From positions 62,001 through 126,000 of the forward strand of contig NZ_JAFCXL010000007.1 of the NCBI RefSeq assembly GCF_049898325.1: a DNA stretch of 64,000 bases, written 5' to 3'. Position 1 is the first letter of the stretch. Every line of letters starts with the position of its first letter. A program made the position numbers and the translations under genes. The notes below the pieces were generated by a model. It ran no database searches. It had not been told where the DNA came from and was given only the letters and a program-made list of their open reading frames with translations. This DNA is from JAFCUW01 sp049898325 (lineage in GTDB: Bacteria > Pseudomonadota > Gammaproteobacteria > Burkholderiales > Burkholderiaceae_D). Positions 43,852 through 51,601 of this stretch are shown in pieces.

Positions 43852-45528
43852 ATGCCCGACAACGACGCAAGCCACGCCCCCGAATCGACTATTCTGCCGG
43901 ACCCCGGCGCCACGGCAGCCGCCGCCACGCCGGCCCCGGCCGAAGTGCGCGCTGAACTTGCCGCAACCCCTGCTGCGGAATTTGCTGCAGCCCCTGCCGC
44001 CGAACTTGCCGCTGACGCTGAGCGTGCCGGCGACCCGGTCCGGTTCGATCAGTTCGGCCTGGACGCCCGCATCCAGCGCGCCCTGAGCGACCAGGGTTAC
44101 ACCGTGCCCACGCCGATCCAGGCCCAGGCCATTCCCATTGTCCTGCAAGGGCGCGACGTGATGGGTGCGGCGCAAACGGGCACCGGCAAGACGGCCGGGT
44201 TCTCCTTGCCCATCATCCAGTTGCTGCTGGCCCACGCCAGCCCCAGCATGTCGCCCGCCCGCCACCCCGTGCGCGCGCTGATCCTCACCCCCACCCGCGA
44301 ACTGGCGGTGCAGGTGGCGGAAAACGTCAAGGCCTATGCCAAGCACACGCCGCTGCGCTCGACGGTGGTGTTCGGCGGCATGGACATGAAGCCGCAGACC
44401 GTGATTCTGCGCGGCGGCGTCGAGATCGTCATCGCCACGCCGGGCCGCCTGCTCGATCACGTCGAGCAGAAAAACGTCAGCCTGGGCCAGGTGCAGATGC
44501 TGGTGATGGACGAAGCGGACCGCATGCTCGACATGGGTTTCCTGCCGGACTTGCAACGCATCATCAACATGCTGCCCAAGCAGCGCCAGAACCTGATGTT
44601 CTCGGCCACGTTTTCGCCGGAAATCAAGAAGCTGGCGGCCAGCTTCCTCAACGACCCCGTCACCATTGAAGTCGCGCGCAGCAACGCCACCGCCGACAAG
44701 GTGACCCAGGTCGTCTATAAAGTGGCCGAAGCGCAGAAGGTCGAGGTGGTCGAATTCATCATTCGCCAGCGCCAGCTGAAACAGGTCATCGTGTTTTCCA
44801 ACACCAAGATCGGCGCCTCCCGCCTGGCGCGCCACCTGGAACTGGCCGGCATCAAGGCCTCCGCCATCCACGGCGACAAGACCCAGCAGGAACGCATGGC
44901 CGCGCTCGACGCGTTCAAGCGCGGTGAAATCGAAGTGCTGGTCGCCACCGACGTCGCCGCCCGCGGCCTCGACATCACCGACCTGCCGTGCGTGATCAAC
45001 TACGACCTGCCTTACAACGCGGAAGATTACGTCCACCGCATCGGCCGCACGGGCCGCGCGGGCGCCTCGGGCGACGCCGTCTCCGTGTACTCGGACAAGG
45101 ACGAGCGCTTGCTGGTCGATATTGAAAAGCTGATCAAGCAAACCATCACCCGTGGCGAGCTGGTCGGCTTCAACCCGGCGCCGGCGCCAGCCTACGGCGA
45201 GCGCGCCGCCCCGCGCGGGCGCGAACGCAGCGCCGAGCCGGGCAGCGAGCGCGCGCCCCGGCCGGAACGGGCCGTCGAACGGGCCACCGAAGCCCGTCCG
45301 CGCCGTCCCGAAGGCGAGGCGATCGCCCGTCCCGGCGAGCGTGCCGAGCGCCCCGCGCGGCCGGGTGGCCCGCTGCCGCGCCGCGACAAGGCCGATCCGT
45401 GGTTCTCGAAGCCCTACGAGCCGGCCACGCCAGCGCCCACCGATGCCGCCAGGCCGGTGATCAACCCGTCGATCAAGCCGGGCCGCCAGAAGCTGGCCGT
45501 GCTGCTGGGCGGCGGGCCCAAGTCCTGA
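43852..45528 (+). CDS. rhlE: DEAD-box RNA helicase, RhlE type
   Basis: A 558-residue ATP-dependent RNA helicase. After an Ala/Pro-rich N-terminal tail (1-60) come the Q motif (YTVPTPIQAQAIP), Walker A (AQTGTGKT), PTRELAVQV, VMDEADRMLDMGF, FSATF, then the second RecA domain (IVFSNTKIGA, ATDVAARGLDI, HRIGRTGRAG). The C-terminus (about 445-558) is a disordered Arg/Pro/Glu-rich tail ending in a short conserved-looking GRQKLAVLLGG. Roles would be rRNA processing and cold adaptation. A strong intrinsic terminator follows. Confidence 0.94.
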   Translation: MPDNDASHAPESTILPDPGATAAAATPAPAEVRAELAATPAAEFAAAPAAELAADAERAGDPVRFDQFGLDARIQRALSDQGYTVPTPIQAQAIPIVLQGRDVMGAAQTGTGKTAGFSLPIIQLLLAHASPSMSPARHPVRALILTPTRELAVQVAENVKAYAKHTPLRSTVVFGGMDMKPQTVILRGGVEIVIATPGRLLDHVEQKNVSLGQVQMLVMDEADRMLDMGFLPDLQRIINMLPKQRQNLMFSATFSPEIKKLAASFLNDPVTIEVARSNATADKVTQVVYKVAEAQKVEVVEFIIRQRQLKQVIVFSNTKIGASRLARHLELAGIKASAIHGDKTQQERMAALDAFKRGEIEVLVATDVAARGLDITDLPCVINYDLPYNAEDYVHRIGRTGRAGASGDAVSVYSDKDERLLVDIEKLIKQTITRGELVGFNPAPAPAYGERAAPRGRERSAEPGSERAPRPERAVERATEARPRRPEGEAIARPGERAERPARPGGPLPRRDKADPWFSKPYEPATPAPTDAARPVINPSIKPGRQKLAVLLGGGPKS

Positions 45529-45536
45529 CCTGTAAC

Positions 45537-45559
45537 AACGGCGCCGCAGGCGCCGTTTT
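45537..45559 (+). terminator. Intrinsic terminator of the helicase gene
   Basis: A 9-bp GC-rich stem (AACGGCGCC / GGCGCCGTT) with a GCA loop ends in TTTTG, 9 bp after the stop codon. Its T-tract is the target site of the mobile element that follows. Confidence 0.88.
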
Positions 45560-45563
45560 GTAT

Positions 45564-45815
45564 GGCGCTTTCACCGTTTGCTGTGGGTCGACCCCGAACC
45601 GATTTGAATTGCTGAGGTCAAACCTGCTCCACCAACGTGATGGGAGAGCAGCATGGCACAAGGCAAGCAGGTCCGTCCGAATTTCACCCGCCTGTTCTCC
45701 CGGCTGCGCGCCTTTAATACCCACCAGAGGCTGGCCGTCTGCTGTTTCATGTCGGCGCTCGGTCACTTCGGCGCTTGAGCTCGAAAGAAACTCAACAGCT
45801 AACGGTGAAAGCGCC
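45564..45815. mobile_element. 252-bp non-autonomous transposable element with 8-bp target duplication
   Basis: The ends are 21-bp inverted repeats (starting GGCGCTTTCACCGTT at 45564-45584 and its complement at 45795-45815) that match at 20 of 21 positions. Both flanks carry the exact octamer TTTTGTAT (45556-45563 and 45816-45823), a target site duplication. The inside holds no transposase, only a 41-codon frame. Families with 8-bp duplications include ISL3, IS66 and IS1595; the sequence alone does not let me choose. It inserted in the T-tract of the helicase terminator. Confidence 0.85.
45653..45778 (+). CDS. 41-residue frame inside the 252-bp element
   Basis: Starts MAQGKQVRPNFTRLFSRL and ends ALGHFGA. 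GGGAGAG lies 7 bases before the ATG. It is basic at the N-terminus with a short hydrophobic cysteine-containing part. It may be a leftover of an internal deletion of a larger element or spurious. No function is assigned. Confidence 0.3.
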   Translation: MAQGKQVRPNFTRLFSRLRAFNTHQRLAVCCFMSALGHFGA

Positions 45816-45895
45816 TTTTGTATTGCGCGTACAGTGCGCCGGCATCGCCAGCGTCTTCCTATAATTAGACCGAAGTCGTCACATCGGGATCGTCG

Positions 45896-47965
45896 ATGCC
45901 CGCATCGGCGCATCCGTCGTTTTCCAACTCCCATTGGAACGTCAGTCCCATGCATCGGCAAGCGACAGTGAGCCCGGCGCCATCGCATTTGACCTACCGT
46001 GCCGACATCGATGGCCTGCGCGCCATTGCCGTGGGCTTCGTCGTACTGTTCCATGCATTTCCGGCCGCCATCAAGGGCGGCTTCGTGGGCGTCGATATCT
46101 TTTTTGTCATCTCCGGTTTTCTGATTTCAAAAATACTGATCGGCGGTTTGCAGCGGGGCTCGTTTGCATTCCGTGATTTTTACGCGCGCCGCATACGGCG
46201 CATTTTCCCCGCGCTGATCGTGGTCATGGGATCGTCCCTGGCGTTTGGCTATGTCGCCATGTTTCCTGACGAATTCATGCTCCTGGCAAAACACGTGATG
46301 GGCGGGGCGGGGTTTATCGCCAACCTGATGCTGTGGTACGAAGTGGGCTATTTCGACGTTGCCGCCGAGACCAAGCCCCTGCTGCATTTGTGGTCGCTGG
46401 GCATCGAAGAGCAGTTCTACCTGGTGTGGCCGATTCTGCTGGCGCTGGTGTTTCGTTTCAAGTCGGGCGTCGTCCAGTTGATCCTGCTGTGCCTGCTCGT
46501 TTCCTTGCTGGTCAACGTGGCCGGCGTCCACCGGTTTCCCAGCGCGACGTTCTATTCGATCGCCAGCCGGGCCTGGGAACTGCTGTTCGGCGCCCTGCTC
46601 GCCTGCTTGTCGCTCCGACAGTTCGCGCTGCGTTTCGGACATTGGCAATACGCCTCGGCGGACCACGGCGCGACCGTCTCCGGCGCCCTGTTCGACAGCG
46701 CCAGCGCCAGCGGGCGTGCTCTCATGTCGGCTGCCGGCTTGCTGTGCATCGTCATCGCCTGCGCCGTGGTGCGCTCCGACCAGGCCTTTCCCGGCTGGTG
46801 GGCCCTGTTGCCCGTACTGGGTGCGGCGCTGCTGATCGCCGCCGGCCCGACCGCCTGGGTCAATCGCCACATCCTGGGCAATCGCGTGATGGTATGGCTG
46901 GGGATGATCAGCTATCCGCTGTATTTATGGCATTGGCCCTTGCTGTCGTTCGCCCGCATCATCGAATCGGGCATGCCATCGTGGCAGATTCGCCTGGGCG
47001 CGGTGGTCGCGGCGGTACTGCTTGCCTGGCTGACGTATCGCCTGGTCGAGCTGCCCTTGCGGCGGCGCGGGCGCAAGGGGGCGACCATCCTGCTGGTGTC
47101 ACTGATGCTGGTGGTGGCCGGCGTTGCCGGCCTGATCTATCGGGCCCAGGGCTTGCCCGAGCGCGCCAGTGTCGTCGCGACGGCCGCCCAGCAGAAGGCC
47201 TTGCTGACGGTCGAAGACCGTGCCAGCGCGACCGCATGCAAGCTGCGCTACGGCTTTGCCACCTTGTGGGAGTATTGCCTGCTTGCGAAACCTGACGCTG
47301 CGCCGACGGTGGCCATGGTGGGCGACAGCCACGCTTACCACCTGTCGGCGGGCTTCACCAAATACTATACGGCCCAAGGTGAAAACCTGTGGTTTCTGGG
47401 GACCCGGATTCCGTTCTGGGGGGGGGCCGACGGACCGGGCAGCGACAAGTACCAGCAAGCGACCAGGCAGATGCTCGATCTTGCCCTCAACACGCCAACG
47501 GTCCACAAGGTGATCTTGTCGACGATTCAGAAGTTCAGCGCCGATACGCCCGACGGCACGCTGCTGATCGCGCAGTTTCGCGAGACCTTGCGCCGCTATG
47601 TGGCGGCGGGCAAGCACGTGATCTACATCTACGATGTGCCGAACCTCGATTTCGAGCCCCGCTCGTGTATCAAGCGGGGCGCCATCCCAAGCTCGACGAC
47701 GAGGACCGACTGTTCAATGGCACGCGCCACGTTCGACGACGCCACGCGCGCGCACAATGCCATTGTGCAGTCGGTGCTCAAACAGTTTCCCACCGTTGAG
47801 GTGTTCTCGACGGCGCCCTACCTGTGCGACGCCAGCCGTTGCCATGGCATGATCGACGGCAAACTGATGTACCGCGACGTCAATCACCTCACCTATGACG
47901 GCGACTTGTTGCTCGGATCGAAGTTCGCCGCTGAGCAGGCGGCGCGGGCGGCGCGCCGCCCTTGA
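45896..47965 (+). CDS. OafA-type membrane O-acyltransferase with SGNH domain
   Basis: A 689-residue protein: ten or so transmembrane helices of the acyltransferase-3 family (YRADIDGLRAIAVGFVVLFHA, GFVGVDIFFVISGFLI, the RRIRRIFPAL basic loop, LLHLWSLGIEEQFYLVWP), then a periplasmic SGNH hydrolase-like domain (VAMVGDSHAYHLS, DVNHLTYDG). It transfers acyl groups, usually acetyl, to surface glycans. It lies tail-to-tail with the glycan operon, its probable substrate source. The start may be ATG 45896 or 45950. A nine-G run at 47418-47426 lies within the SGNH part. Confidence 0.92.
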   Translation: MPASAHPSFSNSHWNVSPMHRQATVSPAPSHLTYRADIDGLRAIAVGFVVLFHAFPAAIKGGFVGVDIFFVISGFLISKILIGGLQRGSFAFRDFYARRIRRIFPALIVVMGSSLAFGYVAMFPDEFMLLAKHVMGGAGFIANLMLWYEVGYFDVAAETKPLLHLWSLGIEEQFYLVWPILLALVFRFKSGVVQLILLCLLVSLLVNVAGVHRFPSATFYSIASRAWELLFGALLACLSLRQFALRFGHWQYASADHGATVSGALFDSASASGRALMSAAGLLCIVIACAVVRSDQAFPGWWALLPVLGAALLIAAGPTAWVNRHILGNRVMVWLGMISYPLYLWHWPLLSFARIIESGMPSWQIRLGAVVAAVLLAWLTYRLVELPLRRRGRKGATILLVSLMLVVAGVAGLIYRAQGLPERASVVATAAQQKALLTVEDRASATACKLRYGFATLWEYCLLAKPDAAPTVAMVGDSHAYHLSAGFTKYYTAQGENLWFLGTRIPFWGGADGPGSDKYQQATRQMLDLALNTPTVHKVILSTIQKFSADTPDGTLLIAQFRETLRRYVAAGKHVIYIYDVPNLDFEPRSCIKRGAIPSSTTRTDCSMARATFDDATRAHNAIVQSVLKQFPTVEVFSTAPYLCDASRCHGMIDGKLMYRDVNHLTYDGDLLLGSKFAAEQAARAARRP
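47418..47426 (+). repeat. G9 homopolymer in the acyltransferase gene
   Basis: Nine consecutive G bases inside the codons for FWGGAD. It is the longest G run I noticed in the window. Slippage by one base would shift the frame in the SGNH domain and truncate the enzyme. Confidence 0.8.
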
Positions 47966-47980
47966 GGCGTCCGTCCGCCG

Positions 47981-50047
47981 TCAGGGCAATTCGTCGATCC
48001 GCAGCGTGCTAAAACCGATGCCCAGCTGGCGGCGGTCTTCGCTGCCGTTCAGATCGTGCGGCGAGGTCGGTTGCGGCACCGTGATCTCGATGGCGCGAAC
48101 CGCCTCGGTGGTGCTAAATTCCAGCTCGACCCACTGCTTCGCTTTGCCAATCCGTACCTGCTGGCGCTGTTCGCCCACCCGCACCGTCGCCTGCTGCCCG
48201 TCGTTCGGTCCGTAGGCTTCCACCAGCATGCCCAGCTTGAATTTTTTGGGGAGCGGCTGGCCGAGCAGCAGTTGCACCGTCGCCCCATCGGACCAGCGCC
48301 CCCACGGCTCGAGCCCGGACAGGCCGCGGCTCGATGCCAGCATGCCACCATCGGGTTTGGCGAACGCGACGCTGAAATGGTCGGCCGACTGCGGCGACAG
48401 TTCGACCAGGCTGAAAGTGCGCGCCTGCCCGCGCAGCACGGCGCCCTTCGGCAGCGCATATTTGCCCACAAACAGGACCCACTCGATGTGCGCTGGCAGG
48501 GCGTTCGGGGCGATCAGGCTGCCTTGCGGCGCCATGTGCTGGAACACCCGCGCATCGTCCGTATAGAACTGCGTCCTGAACATGCCGCTGCCGTCGTCGG
48601 TGACGATGGCCAGGTGCGCGCGCTCGTCGGCGCTTAAAAAATTGCGCGCAAAGGTGCCTGCCTGGTCGTATTGGTTGGAGGCGCCGCCCCTGGCAACTTC
48701 ATGGTTGATCGCGTAGCCGGCAATGACCAGGAACAGGGGCATGAAGCCGGCAAAAAACAGCCGGACACCCCAGCGCGGCTGGTACGCCCATGCCAGCACG
48801 CTCAGCAGCGACAAGCTGCTCAACAGGTAAAACCCCTGGCGCCAGGCGGTCATTCCCTGCAACTCGGGGCTGTCGACAAAACTGGGGGTGTAGGGCTGCC
48901 ACAAGGTCAGTGCGGCGAACAGGATGGTCGCTGCAATGGGCAGCGCCAGCACCATTCTGACGGTACGCGAGGGGCCTGGCGATTGCTCGCCCCACGCCAC
49001 CGCGGCGATGATCAGCAGCAAAGGCAGGCAGAAATTGTAGTAGCGCATATGCAGGCGGAAATTGCTTTCCTGGCCCGCGCCGGCGACAGACGCGGTAAAC
49101 AACACCGTGACGGCGACCAGGCTGCCCAACACGAGCAAGGTGTACAGGGCCAGCGCGCCGGCCGGCGTGCGCCATTGGCTGCGGCGCTTGAAGGTGGCCA
49201 GGGACGCGAGCAGGGCGGCAAGCGGCATGCCGAACAGCAGGGCCATGCCGTAGCCATGGCCGCGCAGATTGAATACTGCCAGTTTGAGCAACTGCAACAG
49301 GGGGGCGTGGGCGCCCGCATTGCTTGCCTGGGCGTACAAGCGGCCCGACAGACTCAGGCCGTTGCTGCCGGCGACCAGGTAGCCGCCCGCAAAACGCACG
49401 CCCAGGGTCAGGCCCACGGCCAGCGCGAGCAGGCCCAGCACCCTGGCCACGGAGGGGGCGGGCGCGCCATCGGCCCGGCTCAGCGTCGCATGGAGCATGA
49501 ACAGCACGACGGCGGGAAGCAGGAAAAAGCCGTGCAGCTTGATCAGGGTCATGCCGCCCAGCAGGCATCCAAGCACGGCGGCGCGGCCGCCCGTCGGCGC
49601 ATCGCGAAACCGGAACAGGGCCAGTGTCAGTGCCCAAAATCCCGTGAAATACAGCGCTTCCGGCATGAAATACGCCGTGTAACTGTTGACCGGCCCCGCC
49701 ACCGCGCACAGTGCGATCAGCGAAGCGAAGCGGGGCGCGGCAAAGCGCCGGGCCACGCCGTAGATCAGGGGGGCGGCGCCGAGAAAGACCATCACATTGA
49801 GCAGGCGCGCGCATTCGAGAAAGCCGGTGCCGCAGGCGGTGGTCGACTTCGCCGCCAGCAGATACAGGTACGAGGGAAGGGTGGCGTCGGCCAGCGGCAC
49901 CAGCCGCGCGAAGCTGCTGTAATACCATTCATCGGCCATCACCACCGCGTGCAGGCCGGCGTTGCGCCACACCATGCAGGCAAACAGCAGCATGGCTGCA
50001 ATACACCAGGTGGTTTTGAGTCGGCTGGTCAGGGGGGGGAGGTTCAT
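47981..50047 (-). CDS. Large polytopic membrane protein, GT-C-like glycosyltransferase candidate
   Basis: A 688-residue protein with about 11-12 transmembrane helices in the first 470 residues and a C-terminal soluble domain (about 480-688, with a beta-rich end). The first periplasmic loop holds VVMADEWYYSSFARL, an acidic motif at the place used by GT-C transferases. I recognise no precise family. It ends the minus-strand glycan operon after GtrA and a GT2, which is the classic trio for adding a side sugar, so it may be the third, sugar-transferring member. A C8 tract lies at codons 3-6. Confidence 0.72.
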   Translation of the reverse strand: MNLPPLTSRLKTTWCIAAMLLFACMVWRNAGLHAVVMADEWYYSSFARLVPLADATLPSYLYLLAAKSTTACGTGFLECARLLNVMVFLGAAPLIYGVARRFAAPRFASLIALCAVAGPVNSYTAYFMPEALYFTGFWALTLALFRFRDAPTGGRAAVLGCLLGGMTLIKLHGFFLLPAVVLFMLHATLSRADGAPAPSVARVLGLLALAVGLTLGVRFAGGYLVAGSNGLSLSGRLYAQASNAGAHAPLLQLLKLAVFNLRGHGYGMALLFGMPLAALLASLATFKRRSQWRTPAGALALYTLLVLGSLVAVTVLFTASVAGAGQESNFRLHMRYYNFCLPLLLIIAAVAWGEQSPGPSRTVRMVLALPIAATILFAALTLWQPYTPSFVDSPELQGMTAWRQGFYLLSSLSLLSVLAWAYQPRWGVRLFFAGFMPLFLVIAGYAINHEVARGGASNQYDQAGTFARNFLSADERAHLAIVTDDGSGMFRTQFYTDDARVFQHMAPQGSLIAPNALPAHIEWVLFVGKYALPKGAVLRGQARTFSLVELSPQSADHFSVAFAKPDGGMLASSRGLSGLEPWGRWSDGATVQLLLGQPLPKKFKLGMLVEAYGPNDGQQATVRVGEQRQQVRIGKAKQWVELEFSTTEAVRAIEITVPQPTSPHDLNGSEDRRQLGIGFSTLRIDELP
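50032..50039 (-). repeat. C8 homopolymer at the 5' end of the GT-C-like gene
   Basis: Eight consecutive G on the plus strand (C8 in the gene), starting six bases after the initiation codon (codons L-P-P-L). Any one-base slip would abolish the product almost from its start. Confidence 0.8.
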
Positions 50048-50162
50048 GGGCGCTCGTGCCGATCAAAGTGAGGAAACAGGGATGCCGACGGGGGCGGCGG
50101 TCGGTGCGGGCCCTCGTGTCGGGACAGGCGCGATGGCGCACGGATGGCCGAGGGAGAACACG

Positions 50163-50540
50163 TCATCGGAAGATCCAGCGCTTTCCCAGGACGAAGCCAC
50201 TGACGGCCACCAGCGGCAGCGCGAACAGTTTGCCCGCCAGCGCGCCCGCGCCCAGCCATACGGCGGCATAGACGCAAGCGAGCGTGAGCAGATAGTTCAT
50301 CGCCACCACCGCCAGGTAGCGTGCGAGCGGCGCCAGTCCCACCATTTTCTTGAACGTGATCTTGGCATGAAACAGGTAGTTCACGCACAGGCCCGCAAGA
50401 AAGCCCACGGAGGTGGCCAGCACGATGCTGGCGCCCTTGCCCAGCAATACCGTCATGACGCCGACGTCGATCAGCGCGCACAGCACGCCACCGGACACAT
50501 ACACGAGGAACTGCACGCTGTGCGGCGACCATTTAATCAT
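50163..50540 (-). CDS. GtrA-family membrane flippase
   Basis: A 125-residue protein with four transmembrane helices and GtrA signatures (VQFLVYVSGGVLCALIDVGVM, GFLAGLCVNYLFHAKITFK, LGKRWIF). GtrA proteins move polyprenyl-linked sugars across the inner membrane for glycan decoration. It overlaps the end of the GT2 gene by 8 bp, as expected for the GtrA/GtrB pair. The third Gtr-type enzyme would be the downstream polytopic protein. Confidence 0.9.
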   Translation of the reverse strand: MIKWSPHSVQFLVYVSGGVLCALIDVGVMTVLLGKGASIVLATSVGFLAGLCVNYLFHAKITFKKMVGLAPLARYLAVVAMNYLLTLACVYAAVWLGAGALAGKLFALPLVAVSGFVLGKRWIFR

Positions 50541-51588
50541 GCACGGGCAGTCGTTGACGGCGGCGGTGGATGGGCCGTTTGGGAACGGCGGCAATGTCGT
50601 ACGCGAGAAACGCCAGGATCAGCTGAATGCCCATCAGGATCGGCATTGCCGACAGCATGACGGTGCCGGCCGGGGTCGCCATGGCCGAGCGCGCCGACAT
50701 CAACCAGTGCGAGGCGCCGAAGATCACGCCGAACAGCACCATGCTGACACCGAGCGGCAACTCGATCGAGGCCAGCGACATGTTGCGCAAATAATAATTA
50801 TAAAACAGGCGTTTCCAGAAATTGCGGACGTGCTTGGCAAAAAATTCCGTCACCACTTGCGAGATTTTCAGATTGCTCACTTCGTCGCCATAGCTGGCGT
50901 CCATCGGCACATCGACGACGACGGCGTTGACGATATTGAGGCGGAACAGCATGTCCGACTCGAAGAAATAGCGGCGGCTGATCTTGTCGAACGGCAGGTA
51001 GCGCGCCGCGTCCGCATGGATCGCCGTGTAGCCGTTGGTGGGATCGAACAAATCCCAGTAACCGGAGGACAGCTTGGTCATCAAGGACAGGACGGCATTG
51101 CCGAACAGGCGCATGGGCGGCATGGCGCCGATTTTTTCCAGGTCGAAGAAGCGATTGCCCTTGGTGTAATCGGCTTCGCCGCGCAAGATGGGGCCGATAA
51201 AATCACCCATCAGGGCCGGATTCATCTGGCCATCGCCATCGACCTTGACGATGATGGCCATGCCGTCGGCGATGGCGGCCTGGTAACCGGTCATGACGGC
51301 GCCGCCGACGCCCTCATTGACGGCATGGCGCAGCACCCGCACGCGCGGGTCGGTGCAATGCTGCTCGACGTAATCGCCGGAGCGATCGGGGCACAGATCA
51401 TCGACGACGTAAATGCGGCTGACCTCGGCGCCGATGGCGTCGATCACGCCCAGGATGTGGCGGGTGACCCGGTAACTGGGAATGACCACGGCGACCAGCG
51501 GCGTCGCCATCGTGGCGATGGCGGCGCGCGGCGCCAGGGCGCCCGGTCGCAGCGCCGCGGCTAGGTCCATTGGCGGAGAATCGTGCAT
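50533..51588 (-). CDS. GT2 polyprenyl-phosphate sugar transferase (GtrB-like)
   Basis: A 351-residue GT-A-fold transferase (AVVIPSYRVTRHILGVIDAI, YVVDDLCPDRSGDYV, NEGVGGAVMTGYQAA, KVDGDGQMNP as the DxD site), with two C-terminal transmembrane helices (about 265-290 and 310-335). Proteins of this form attach a sugar to undecaprenyl phosphate. It overlaps gtrA and follows the large GT4 gene by 13 bp. Start chosen at 51588; an internal ATG before ATPLVAVVIP is possible. Sugar unknown. Confidence 0.88.
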   Translation of the reverse strand: MHDSPPMDLAAALRPGALAPRAAIATMATPLVAVVIPSYRVTRHILGVIDAIGAEVSRIYVVDDLCPDRSGDYVEQHCTDPRVRVLRHAVNEGVGGAVMTGYQAAIADGMAIIVKVDGDGQMNPALMGDFIGPILRGEADYTKGNRFFDLEKIGAMPPMRLFGNAVLSLMTKLSSGYWDLFDPTNGYTAIHADAARYLPFDKISRRYFFESDMLFRLNIVNAVVVDVPMDASYGDEVSNLKISQVVTEFFAKHVRNFWKRLFYNYYLRNMSLASIELPLGVSMVLFGVIFGASHWLMSARSAMATPAGTVMLSAMPILMGIQLILAFLAYDIAAVPKRPIHRRRQRLPVHD

Positions 51589-51601
51589 GGGCGTGTCCCG
51601 T

